DNA from: an uncultured Flavobacteriales bacterium | GTDB lineage: Bacteria; Bacteroidota; Bacteroidia; Flavobacteriales_E; Vicingaceae | Direction: 5' to 3' | Assembly (NCBI GenBank): GCA_905479995.1 | Contig: CAJQON010000015.1 | Span: 124,001 to 188,000, forward strand | DNA: 64,000 nucleotides | Part shown: positions 56,034 through 62,252 of the stretch, piece after piece | Numbering within the stretch: the first letter of the stretch is position 1 | Layout of the letters: the number at the start of each line of letters is the position of its first letter | Position numbers and translations under genes: made by a program | Notes under the pieces: generated by a model | The model's database searches: none | Seen by the model: the letters and a program-made list of their open reading frames with translations, nothing else | Told to the model about the DNA's origin: nothing

Positions 56034-56178
56034 GATAAATAGAGTAATACTGGTAAAAATACTATTTATTGATGAGTTTAAGAGCTCAATTTTATAAACG
56101 GTTTAATTGTATTTATTATTGACTGAAAAATAATTTTTAAAAAAAACTGAAAAATAGTTCATATTTAAAATCAATTGC

Positions 56179-56186
56179 TACTTTTG
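56179..56186 (+). promoter_or_regulatory. -7 promoter element of tRNA-Ser
   Basis: TACTTTTG matches TAnnTTTG exactly and ends 4 bp before the first base of the tRNA, so transcription would start at or near the mature 5' end. Confidence 0.6.
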
Positions 56187-56190
56187 CAGC

Positions 56191-56278
56191 GGAGATGTGG
56201 CAGAGTGGTCGAATGCGGTAGTCTTGAAAACTATTGTACCGTAAGGTACCGGGGGTTCGAATCCCTCCATCTCCGCCA
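56191..56278 (+). tRNA. trnS: tRNA-Ser(UGA) with encoded CCA
   Basis: Acceptor arms ggagatg and catctcc pair fully, with discriminator G at 56275 and CCA at 56276-56278. The anticodon loop is cttgaaa (anticodon TGA at 56225-56227) on a 5-bp stem. A long variable arm (gtaccgtaaggtac) and gggggttcgaatccc as T arm are typical of a class II serine tRNA. Its 3' end is the left attachment site of an island. Confidence 0.96.
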
Positions 56279-56284
56279 GAAAAA
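56269..56284 (+). repeat. Left attachment-site repeat (attL) in the tRNA-Ser 3' end
   Basis: The 16 bp atctccgccagaaaaa, covering the tRNA 3' end and five following A, are repeated exactly at 63025-63040 in the same orientation. This is the usual mark of integration at a tRNA gene that restores the tRNA. Confidence 0.75.
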
Positions 56285-56323
56285 CCCTTAGTAGATTGTT
56301 AGTCAATTTGTTGAGGGTTTTTT
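56281..56323 (+). terminator. Terminator after tRNA-Ser carried by the island
   Basis: Arms aaaaccct (56281-56288) and agggtttt (56314-56321) with an inner gattg/caatt pairing, followed by T. It lies 3 bp past the tRNA CCA. Confidence 0.7.
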
Positions 56324-56360
56324 GTTTCTAGTTTAGACCGTATTTAGTCCAAAACATTGT

Positions 56361-56493
56361 TTGCCAACGGCTCGAATATGCAGAGTGCGGGTTTTCAAGG
56401 AACTTCATTATTAAACCGCTACTTGGTTTATTAAATGCTTTAAAGTTCAAGTTTACTAAAACGCCCCGCATTACGTATATTTATTGTTGGCAG
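56361..56493. repeat. attC-like palindrome E1
   Basis: Outer ends ttgccaacggctc (56361) and tgttggcag (56485-56493) are inverted. Inner arms agtgcgggttttc near 56385 pair with aaaacgccccgcatt near 56457. It has the layout of an integron attC site (short inverted cores around a hairpin) and lies 6 bp past the sulfotransferase stop. Confidence 0.6.
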
Positions 56494-56499
56494 TAGTGT

Positions 56500-57324
56500 T
56501 TATATCTCAAAACCAAGTTTTTTTACATATTCTATTTTTTCACTTTCAAATATGCTCAAATCTTTATTCTTGTATCTGTTATTCGAACCTGTATTTTTAG
56601 GGATTCGATAAAGCTCCTCTTTTTCACTTATTGATAAATTAATACCTGCAAATTCTAATAATTTATCAATTTCTATTTTCGGTTGGTTGCAAAAGTTGGT
56701 GTGATTTATAAGTAAAAATCTATTGCTATATTTCTTTGATTTTTCAAGTACATCTTTAGTAGATTCAATCCAATAATCAAATTGCTTTACTGCTAATTCA
56801 TTGTCGCTTTCCTTTCCGTCCAAACGGATATTGTATTTCCAACCCCAATTATTCAATTGCTGTTTATTATTTGAAAAAGCCATATCTAATCCATTCCTTA
56901 AAACGTGTACGTATTTTAGTTCATCAAAGAAATCCAGTAATTCATTCATATATATATGAGTATTTGGCTCTTTCCACCCCCAATTGTCCGTATTTTTTCC
57001 TTTACTAAACAGTTTCTTTACTACACGTAAATAAAATTTAGAAGTTGAATGAAAAGTTGGATTTGATTTTGATGCTAAATACAATTCATTTAATTCTTGC
57101 AATGAAAGTTTATTGAATCTCATATAATTCTCAAATAAACTCATCCGTTTCTGTTTTTGCGAATCAGATGATTTCCTGTACCAATCAGGATTTTTAAATA
57201 ATCTTGTAAAAATCAGATTATCATTAGGACCATTAAGGTCATCTCCCATATATATTCCAGAATGTATTAAAACTTCTGCTATGGCTCTTGTGCCACTGCC
57301 TCCTAAGGCTCCTATTGCTATCAT
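56500..57324 (-). CDS. Sulfotransferase-family protein
   Basis: A 274-residue cytoplasmic protein of the PAPS-dependent sulfotransferase superfamily. The N-terminal IGALGGSGTRAIAEVLIHSG is the 5'-phosphosulfate loop with Gly and Ser/Thr (Lys is lacking), and YVHVLRNGLDMAFSNNKQQ matches the 3'-phosphate-binding region. WGWKEPNTHIYMNELLDFF is usual in bacterial members. Acceptor unknown; it may decorate a surface glycan. It is the first cargo unit, between E1 and E2. Confidence 0.75.
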   Translation of the reverse strand: MIAIGALGGSGTRAIAEVLIHSGIYMGDDLNGPNDNLIFTRLFKNPDWYRKSSDSQKQKRMSLFENYMRFNKLSLQELNELYLASKSNPTFHSTSKFYLRVVKKLFSKGKNTDNWGWKEPNTHIYMNELLDFFDELKYVHVLRNGLDMAFSNNKQQLNNWGWKYNIRLDGKESDNELAVKQFDYWIESTKDVLEKSKKYSNRFLLINHTNFCNQPKIEIDKLLEFAGINLSISEKEELYRIPKNTGSNNRYKNKDLSIFESEKIEYVKKLGFEI

Positions 57325-57344
57325 TGTTACTTCCTTTATATTAC

Positions 57345-57435
57345 TGCCAACACCTATCTATGTTTTTGTGTTGTTTTAAACTTTAGTTTAAAATGATAAA
57401 GCTAAAACAATATAAAATATTGATGTTGTTGGCAA
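57345..57435. repeat. attC-like palindrome E2
   Basis: Outer inverted cores tgccaaca (57345-57352) and tgttggca (57427-57434). The centre contains gttttaaact and agtttaaaat, which pair. It separates the sulfotransferase unit from the 57486 gene. Confidence 0.6.
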
Positions 57436-57452
57436 ATCGTTATTGTTTTATT

Positions 57453-57525
57453 TTTTTTTTGTTAAAACCTCTCCTTTAGAAGTTTCTAATTGTAAAAAGT
57501 AAATACCAATTGGAGCATTAATGTC
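57453..57525 (-). pseudogene. Out-of-frame remnant of a T9SS type A sorting tail
   Basis: In another minus-strand frame than the 57486 gene, 57525 to 57453 reads DINAPIGIYFLQLETSKGE then VLTKKK and a stop. After a one-base slip in the ten-T homopolymer (57451-57460) the text continues IKQ-stop, so an intact tail ending KKIIKQ is implied. It is the end of a different, secreted protein now joined to the cargo gene. Confidence 0.6.
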
Positions 57526-57947
57526 AATATCAATTTATTATTTTGAATACTGCCGTGTAGGTTTAATTTATAACCTGGTTCAAGAAATTTTATTTCATCC
57601 AATATTTCTCTTGCTTTTTGAGTTGAAATTGTCCCAGTTCCCTCGTGTAGAAAAGCGCATCTTAAAGCATAACAATCATTACCACTTAACTTCGTCCCTT
57701 TTAACAAGTTTTGATAATCTTCTTCAGTACTATGTTTTCTAACCATTGCTAATTGGCCTTCAGAATAATTCGTTTTATAACTGTCACCAACATAATCATC
57801 AAACCATTGAGCATACTTTTTACCAGACGTTTTATTTCCGTCAGAAATTTTAGAACAAATGTCTGGAATGGTTAAAGCCGTTGCAATTGCACAGTACCAG
57901 TTTTTATTGGTAATTGAAATTTTTATTGAGTCTGTTAAGTGTTGCAT
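57486..57947 (-). CDS. Mobile-cassette hypothetical protein with replaced C-terminus
   Basis: A 153-residue protein. NWYCAIATALTIPDICSKIS, KYAQWFDDYV and KLSGNDCYALRCAFLHEGTG match by eye a common all-helical hypothetical family, possibly HEPN-like, found in many mobile islands. The last 14 or so residues (TLMLQLVFTFYN) do not fit; they are the frame-shifted reading of a T9SS tail. The gene is thus probably a chimera truncated near residue 140. The E2 and E3 palindromes flank it. Confidence 0.6.
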   Translation of the reverse strand: MQHLTDSIKISITNKNWYCAIATALTIPDICSKISDGNKTSGKKYAQWFDDYVGDSYKTNYSEGQLAMVRKHSTEEDYQNLLKGTKLSGNDCYALRCAFLHEGTGTISTQKAREILDEIKFLEPGYKLNLHGSIQNNKLILTLMLQLVFTFYN

Positions 57948-57957
57948 CTTAATTAAT

Positions 57958-58024
57958 GGTAACGTGTGGCTAAATATACGGATTTGCTGGCGAAGCGCAA
58001 ATATGGAATTTAGGTTGTGTTACC
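57958..58024. repeat. attC-like palindrome E3, overlapping the RT gene 3' end
   Basis: Outer inverted cores ggtaac (57958) and gttacc (58019-58024), then taaat/attta and atttgc/gcaaat inner arms around an 8-base centre. It contains the last codons and the stop of the reverse transcriptase gene, as in many integron cassettes where the attC overlaps the gene end. Confidence 0.65.
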
Positions 58025-59250
58025 CAACGTTTTCTTTTCTTAACTGGCTTATTTTTCAATACAAATTTGGCTATTCCGCCACTTAAGTAGACATGGTTAA
58101 ACCAATAGCCGTTAAGGTGTTTAAAGATCATTCTTTTTCTGAGGTGGTAGGTTTTATAATGAATCATGATGCCTAAATAAGAATTCATACTGCTTAAAAA
58201 TGCATTGAGGTCGTCTTTAGTAGGTTTACGTGTTTCAATTATTTTATTCTGCTGCTGAATGGCAATGTAAAAATTGCCTTTAGTTCGGTTAGCGATATAA
58301 ATTCTGTTGGGCTTTATCACTGTTCCTAAAAACTTGACTCCTTTTGTGTAATGCTGCAAGTATATTTTCTTTGGATGTAGAGTCAATTTTAATTCATTAT
58401 TAAGATAATTTGATATTACAGGAATTAAAGACTTGAGATATTCTTTGTCTGAGTGAACAATAATGAAATCATCAACATATCTGCCATAAAAACGAATACC
58501 GAGTTCTTTCTTTATAAAATGATCGAAGGCACTCATGTAGAAGTTGGCAAATATTTGACTGGTTAAATTACCAATGGGTAAACCACTATTTGGTGGACTG
58601 TTAAAAAGGCTTTTGTTTGTAGGTAAGCCATTCCAGTTTTTAGAACTTCCTTTTATGATGCAGTTTTCAATTGGGCTATTGCTTATTATTTTATAGCATA
58701 TTTCTAATACCAACTCTTTATCTTTTTGTTGATATTTTGTTTCTATAAACTTTTCTAATCTACTGAAGAGAATTTCTTTATTGATATGCATAAAGAAACC
58801 CTCAATATCTAATTTTAATACATAGCAATCCTTTGTATAATTGATAGAGCATTTACGAATGAATTTATTAGCTCTACTGATACCATAATGCGTTCCTTTG
58901 CCAATACGGCAAGCAAAACTGTCTTGAATAAACTCTTTTTCGAAAAGCGGGTTTAGTTTATTAATGATGAGATGATGTACTACTCTGTCTCTAAAATCGG
59001 CAGCAAAAATTTCGCGTTGCACTGGTTTGTGTACAATAAAAGCAATTGTCTTGCCCGGTTGGTAGCTTCCATCATTCAGCTCGTTCCATAATTGAATAAG
59101 ATTGTTTTCATAATCCAATTCAAAAGTGAGCGCATTAATGGTGTTACGTTTGTTATTACGACAGGAATAGTAGGCTTTAAAAACTGCTTCTAACGAAAAG
59201 CCTTCTTTTAGCTTTGTGTTGTTAGCATTAGAAAATAACGATAGTTGCAT
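57970..59250 (-). CDS. DGR-type reverse transcriptase
   Basis: A 426-residue reverse transcriptase of the diversity-generating retroelement branch. VLKLDIEGFFMHINKEI holds the first catalytic Asp (motif A). GLPIGNLTSQIFANFYMS has the DGR-specific IGxxxSQ motif, in place of the QGxxxSP of other bacterial RTs. GRYVDDFIIVHSD is the YxDD active site. KGVKFLGTVIKPN and a basic C-terminus (KKRKRW) complete the fingers-palm-thumb. It would copy the TR transcript into cDNA with errors at adenines. All catalytic residues are intact. It starts 57 bp past the TR. Confidence 0.95.
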   Translation of the reverse strand: MQLSLFSNANNTKLKEGFSLEAVFKAYYSCRNNKRNTINALTFELDYENNLIQLWNELNDGSYQPGKTIAFIVHKPVQREIFAADFRDRVVHHLIINKLNPLFEKEFIQDSFACRIGKGTHYGISRANKFIRKCSINYTKDCYVLKLDIEGFFMHINKEILFSRLEKFIETKYQQKDKELVLEICYKIISNSPIENCIIKGSSKNWNGLPTNKSLFNSPPNSGLPIGNLTSQIFANFYMSAFDHFIKKELGIRFYGRYVDDFIIVHSDKEYLKSLIPVISNYLNNELKLTLHPKKIYLQHYTKGVKFLGTVIKPNRIYIANRTKGNFYIAIQQQNKIIETRKPTKDDLNAFLSSMNSYLGIMIHYKTYHLRKRMIFKHLNGYWFNHVYLSGGIAKFVLKNKPVKKRKRWVTQPKFHICASPANPYI

Positions 59251-59261
59251 AATCTTTAATA

Positions 59262-59291
59262 AAAGTGCCTGAAGATAACCTCAGGCACTTT
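59262..59291 (-). promoter_or_regulatory. Hairpin in the TR-RT spacer
   Basis: Arms aaagtgcctga (59262-59272) and tcaggcacttt (59281-59291) form a perfect 11-bp stem with an 8-base loop. It lies 16 bp past the TR and 11 bp before the RT start. It may stabilise the TR RNA, prime or position the RT complex (as the Sp region does in the Bordetella phage DGR), or attenuate RT expression; a short T run follows on the minus strand. Confidence 0.6.
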
Positions 59292-59307
59292 CTGCTTTGT
59301 TTAAAAC

Positions 59308-59442
59308 CCCGTACTGCACGCACGTAATTTGTGTTGTTCTTATTGTTGTTGTTCTGGTTACCATTGTTGAAATTCTGTTTCCACGCATTGTTGTTATCGT
59401 TCTCCGTAGAACTCCAATAGTTGTTATTAGCAAAACCACCAA
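59308..59442 (-). repeat. DGR template repeat (TR), 135 bp
   Basis: The 135-bp segment is 77% identical to the variable repeat at 60078-60212. By hand count it has 53 adenines on the coding strand; 29 are changed in the VR, against 2 of the 82 other bases. It is rich in AAC and AAT codons (18 Asn codons, 17 altered in the VR), the usual design that avoids stops when adenines change. The last stretch, tacgtgcgtgcagtacggg, is unchanged and GC-rich, like an initiation-of-mutagenic-homing site. The open frame through it (59228-59506) is not considered a protein gene. Confidence 0.95.
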
Positions 59443-59625
59443 CGATATAAAATAAAGGTGTTAATCTAAGTACAAGGCGTCTTGCACTTATTATAGTAAA
59501 CATCATTTCTAAAAAAAGAAAGAAGTCTTACTCATTTTAACTGCTTTTGCAAACAGTCCCTTTATCGCTTTTAAACTAAAACTTGCTCGCTTACTGCCAC
59601 CGTAACAACAGTAATTCTGGCTTTA

Positions 59626-59967
59626 TTAAGGCTGGCTATTACGCCAACCTGTAATTTGTTTTCCAATATTATCCATTAATACGCTTATTTCTACTTGTTT
59701 TTTTATGGATATTATTTTCATATCAGTACATAGTCGTATTTCTAGCTTTAAGAGTTCAAAGTCATCCAAAAAAGCCTCTAGGTATTCTTTCTTGTTTTGT
59801 GCTTTGTTGGCTCTGTAAATACTTCTCATTAGCACCATAGAATCTTTCTTTAGATCTTGCCCTAAAGTGTATTTATATTCTTTAGAAAAATCTTTGGTTA
59901 AACTGTAAATTAACAAAATGAGTTTGTACACATCCTTAAAAACAGGTAAATCATAATATAACGCCAT
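59626..59967 (-). CDS. avd: Accessory variability determinant (Avd), four-helix-bundle protein
   Basis: A 113-residue helical protein with a basic surface: LPVFKDVYKLILLIYSLTKD, TLGQDLKKDSMVLMRSIYRA and EISVLMDNIGKQITGWRNSQ are the helix signatures of the bAvd/four-helix-bundle family related to the S23 protein. In known DGRs, Avd forms a pentamer that binds the RT and the TR RNA. Its place between target and TR is the usual one. Two adjacent stops end the frame; the same frame then stays open for 37 codons. Confidence 0.9.
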   Translation of the reverse strand: MALYYDLPVFKDVYKLILLIYSLTKDFSKEYKYTLGQDLKKDSMVLMRSIYRANKAQNKKEYLEAFLDDFELLKLEIRLCTDMKIISIKKQVEISVLMDNIGKQITGWRNSQP

Positions 59968-59983
59968 TGTAAATAAGTTAAAT

Positions 59984-60015
59984 AAAAAATGGAGGACAAA
60001 CGCCCTCCATTTTTT
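59984..60015. terminator. Hairpin between target gene and avd
   Basis: Arms aaaaaatggagg (59984-59995) and cctccatttttt (60004-60015) around an 8-base loop. It is 16 bp upstream of avd and 55 bp past the target stop. It can act as a bidirectional terminator and lies where DGR target sites often carry a hairpin that aids homing. Confidence 0.6.
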
Positions 60016-60023
60016 AAAAATCG

Positions 60024-60036
60024 ACCGCTACGCGGT
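60024..60036. repeat. Short GC-rich hairpin downstream of the VR
   Basis: accgc and gcggt flank tac, giving a 5-bp stem with 3-base loop, 41 bp past the VR end. Beyond it, ataaattgttaaa occurs twice (60038-60050 and 60062-60074), the second copy overlapping the target stop. Such structures after the VR are needed for homing in the Bordetella phage DGR; here that is inference. Confidence 0.4.
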
Positions 60037-60069
60037 AATAAATTGTTAAATAGATGAATGGATAAATTG

Positions 60070-61143
60070 TTAAAAAGCCCGTACTGCACGCACGTAATCC
60101 GTGATGGTCTTAAGGCTGAAGCCCTGGAGACCACTGGGGAAATCATGGGCCCACGCAATGCTGCCATCGCGCTCCGTAGAACTCCAATACCTGAAATTAG
60201 CAAAACCACCAATTGCTGCCCTCTGGGAGTACATTTCATTTAATTCAAATCTGGTTGGCATTCGCCAATCCATAAATTTTTGTCCATTTGTACTATGGTT
60301 TGCTGGATCGCTTATTATATTTTGCGCTGTATACCAATCGTTAGATATCGACTGGTCTTGTGTCTCTGCCACAAGACCATGTTTCCCATCTGCTGATATT
60401 CTAAAAACATAACCACCGAGAGCAGGGTGTAAACCAATAGTGTAGATTGGTTCTGTATAGACTCCTACGCTGTCTTGGAAAGTGCCACCACCGTTGCTTA
60501 GCGTTACTGTAGTTCCTGTACGGCTAATGGTTTGTATTTCGTTGGTTACAGAACCATCTACTTCTGATGTAATACCGCCTGCATTATAACCTAGATTAGC
60601 TATGTCAGTAGAGTCTAGTTGGGTGTCTGTATCAATGATGTGATTATTCCAGTTAGCAGTATCTAAGGCGGTAATACCATTAGCAATAGATACCCCAAAT
60701 ACAGGGTCAGTTTCTGTTATACTTACCCCGCCAACAATGCTATCTGCTGTTTTAGCGTGCAAAGCGTAAGGAACACTCATTAGTTGGCTAGTGCCTGTTA
60801 TGGTGTAAGCTGTTCCTCCTGTTGGGTCAGTTTCTGTTTTTATAAAATAAGTATCGTTTGCCCAATCAATCGTACTAAAGCTTCCACTAACTACCGTTCC
60901 TGCACCTATTTCAAGGCTTACCAATCCGTTGGCGTTGCTTGTTGGTGTTTGTGTTTCTACATAAACTGCTGTTCCTGTTGCTCCACCTTGTAAAATGCTT
61001 ATTTGCATACCTACTGCTGTAGAAGTTACTAAAGCATCACTAGCATTTCTTACTACTGCTTGGTAACTCATTTTTTCTGGGCTTTGTGCCCATACACTTG
61101 CAGTCATAAATAATACTGCTGCTATTGTAAATATTCTTTTCAT
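60070..61143 (-). CDS. DGR target protein, secreted, C-type-lectin-like/DUF1566 variable domain
   Basis: A 357-residue exported protein. Signal peptide 1-19 (MKRIFTIAAVLFMTASVWA). Residues 20-125 form a beta-rich module (KMSYQAVVRNASDALV) and residues 130-230 a Thr/Asp-rich linker. From about 245 a DUF1566/Lcl-type domain begins (GGYVFRISADGKHGLVAE, DWRMPTRFELNEMY), whose last 45 residues are encoded by the VR and contain YWSSTE and YVRAVRAF. Invariant Trp, Tyr and Ser residues form the scaffold, and the variable residues would form the binding surface. No T9SS tail is present; the gene 6 bp upstream encodes one. Confidence 0.92.
   Translation of the reverse strand: MKRIFTIAAVLFMTASVWAQSPEKMSYQAVVRNASDALVTSTAVGMQISILQGGATGTAVYVETQTPTSNANGLVSLEIGAGTVVSGSFSTIDWANDTYFIKTETDPTGGTAYTITGTSQLMSVPYALHAKTADSIVGGVSITETDPVFGVSIANGITALDTANWNNHIIDTDTQLDSTDIANLGYNAGGITSEVDGSVTNEIQTISRTGTTVTLSNGGGTFQDSVGVYTEPIYTIGLHPALGGYVFRISADGKHGLVAETQDQSISNDWYTAQNIISDPANHSTNGQKFMDWRMPTRFELNEMYSQRAAIGGFANFRYWSSTERDGSIAWAHDFPSGLQGFSLKTITDYVRAVRAF
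60078..60212 (-). repeat. DGR variable repeat (VR), 135 bp
   Basis: It encodes the last 45 residues of the target gene and aligns without gaps to the TR at 59308-59442. Of 31 mismatches, 29 are at TR adenines; they change 17 Asn and 1 Lys and leave a silent ACA to ACG. The exceptions are AAC to AGG (third base C to G) and CAG to CAT (G to T). The constant end tacgtgcgtgcagtacggg is shared; differences begin just after it. Confidence 0.95.
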
Positions 61144-61148
61144 TGTTT

Positions 61149-61622
61149 TTAGTTTTTGATTATTTTAAATGTTTTTATTAACTGATTGTTATCCGTTACG
61201 GTTAAAAAGTAAGTTGCTTTTGGTAAACTTTCTAGATTAATGGTAGAAGTTGTTGCTGTTACTTTTTTGTTTTCGATTACTTTTCCTTGTAGGTCTATTA
61301 GTTGAAAGTTTAAGTTTTCTAACTTTTCACTGTCTACTTTTAACTGCAAGTAATTGGTTGTAGGGTTGGGGTAAACCGAAAGTTCTAATTGAATAGTTGT
61401 TTCGTTTATTCCTACTGTTGTAGAAATTTCATAGGGTTGTTGCACACCTTGTGCTAAGCTTCCGTTTGTTCCTGTTGCAGTAGTGTAAACTACTTGTCCT
61501 ACCGTGTAACTGGAGGTTCCGCCTGTTCCGGTGGCTTCACCCCCTGATGCAGTTGGGATTTCTTGGGCGTGTAATCCTCCTATTCCTATGAGTAAAAATG
61601 TAATACTTGCTATTGTTTTCAT
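61149..61622 (-). CDS. Small T9SS type A-sorted protein upstream of the DGR target
   Basis: A 157-residue secreted protein with signal peptide (1-19, ending GLHA) and an N-terminal Gly/Thr/Ser-rich stretch (GGEATGTGGTSSYTVGQVVY). The last 75 residues are a type A sorting domain (VYPNPTTNYLQLKV, YFLTVTDNNQ, KTFKIIKN). It lies 6 bp from the target gene, so both are made together; it may carry or present the target on the surface. Such short proteins often sit beside DUF1566/FISUMP-type genes in Bacteroidota. Confidence 0.85.
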   Translation of the reverse strand: MKTIASITFLLIGIGGLHAQEIPTASGGEATGTGGTSSYTVGQVVYTTATGTNGSLAQGVQQPYEISTTVGINETTIQLELSVYPNPTTNYLQLKVDSEKLENLNFQLIDLQGKVIENKKVTATTSTINLESLPKATYFLTVTDNNQLIKTFKIIKN

Positions 61623-61646
61623 ATTTTATTTAATTTTTAATCGAAA

Positions 61647-61665
61647 GATTGAACAAAAGTCAATC
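61647..61665 (-). promoter_or_regulatory. Palindrome with near-consensus -7 element before the DGR target operon
   Basis: gattga and tcaatc flank a 7-base centre, 25 bp upstream of the operon start. On the minus strand GACTTTTG (61661-61654), one base off TAnnTTTG, lies across the centre. A regulator bound to the palindrome would cover the promoter. Confidence 0.45.
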
Positions 61666-61683
61666 ATTTAGTTTAATTACACA

Positions 61684-61763
61684 ATACCCCTTAATGGGTA
61701 TATTTTATGTTGGGTAACGGCTAAATAAAAACCGTTTTCAATGGGTTTTATTTTTTGTTAGGG
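61684..61763. repeat. attC-like palindrome E4 with adjacent inverted repeat
   Basis: Core ends ggtaac (61713-61718) and gttaggg (61757-61763); inner arms aaataaaaacc (61723-61733) and gggttttattt (61743-61753). It overlaps the stop of the 61748 gene. Next to it ataccc/gggtat (61684-61701) form a further small palindrome. It is the right border of the DGR unit. Confidence 0.65.
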
Positions 61764-62134
61764 TTAGTTTTTATTAAAGGTCCTAATAGTTCAGGTTCTT
61801 CTCTTATGGACAGAAACAATTCATTTTCTTTTCTAATAAAATATTTAAAGTGAAATATTGGATCCCATGAAAGTGGCTGACCAAAAACATCATTTTCTGT
61901 ATTTCGTTTAAATTTTTTCATCGTTAAAATCAATGTGTCTGCTTTGTACTCAAAAGACCCATAAAATGTTACCATACCAGCATTAGCTTCATTTCCGGCT
62001 AAAGTAAACGTGCTATCAAGATTTAACTTTAATTCAATACGAGTTCTATTGGTATTATGAACAAAGAGTTCAGGAAGCTCTTGTGATAATCCAAAAAATG
62101 GAAGTATAAACAATATTTGTATTAATCGCATCAA
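61748..62134 (-). CDS. Small exported hypothetical protein, 128 residues
   Basis: Signal peptide MMRLIQILFILPFFGLSQ, then a beta-rich body (RTRIELKLNLDSTFTLAG, MVTFYGSFEYKADTLILT) that looks like a small lipocalin-like or META-like barrel. No family is recognised. The 3' end lies in palindrome E4 and the 5' side is 10 bp from E5, so it is a single-gene cassette. Confidence 0.65.
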   Translation of the reverse strand: MMRLIQILFILPFFGLSQELPELFVHNTNRTRIELKLNLDSTFTLAGNEANAGMVTFYGSFEYKADTLILTMKKFKRNTENDVFGQPLSWDPIFHFKYFIRKENELFLSIREEPELLGPLIKTNPNKK

Positions 62135-62143
62135 TTTAATTAA

Positions 62144-62196
62144 GCCTAACGGTTAATGTAAAAAGTCGTTTTAATGCTTTTTACATAGTGTTAGCA
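62144..62196. repeat. attC-like palindrome E5
   Basis: Core ends gcctaac (62144-62150, matching RYYYAAC) and gttagca (62190-62196, close to GTTRRRY). Inner arms atgtaaaaag (62156-62165) and ctttttacat (62177-62186) are a perfect 10-bp stem with 11-base loop. It is the cleanest of the set. Confidence 0.7.
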
Positions 62197-62252
62197 GTAT
62201 TAAAAGCTCCTAAATGAAAGAGGTTATTAAGTTTGTCCAAAGTTCTTTAAAT

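Noticed and set aside
59228-59506. A 92-residue Asn-rich open frame on the minus strand
   Set aside because: It is the reading of the DGR template repeat; the Asn codons reflect the AAC/AAT design of the TR. No separate protein gene is supported.
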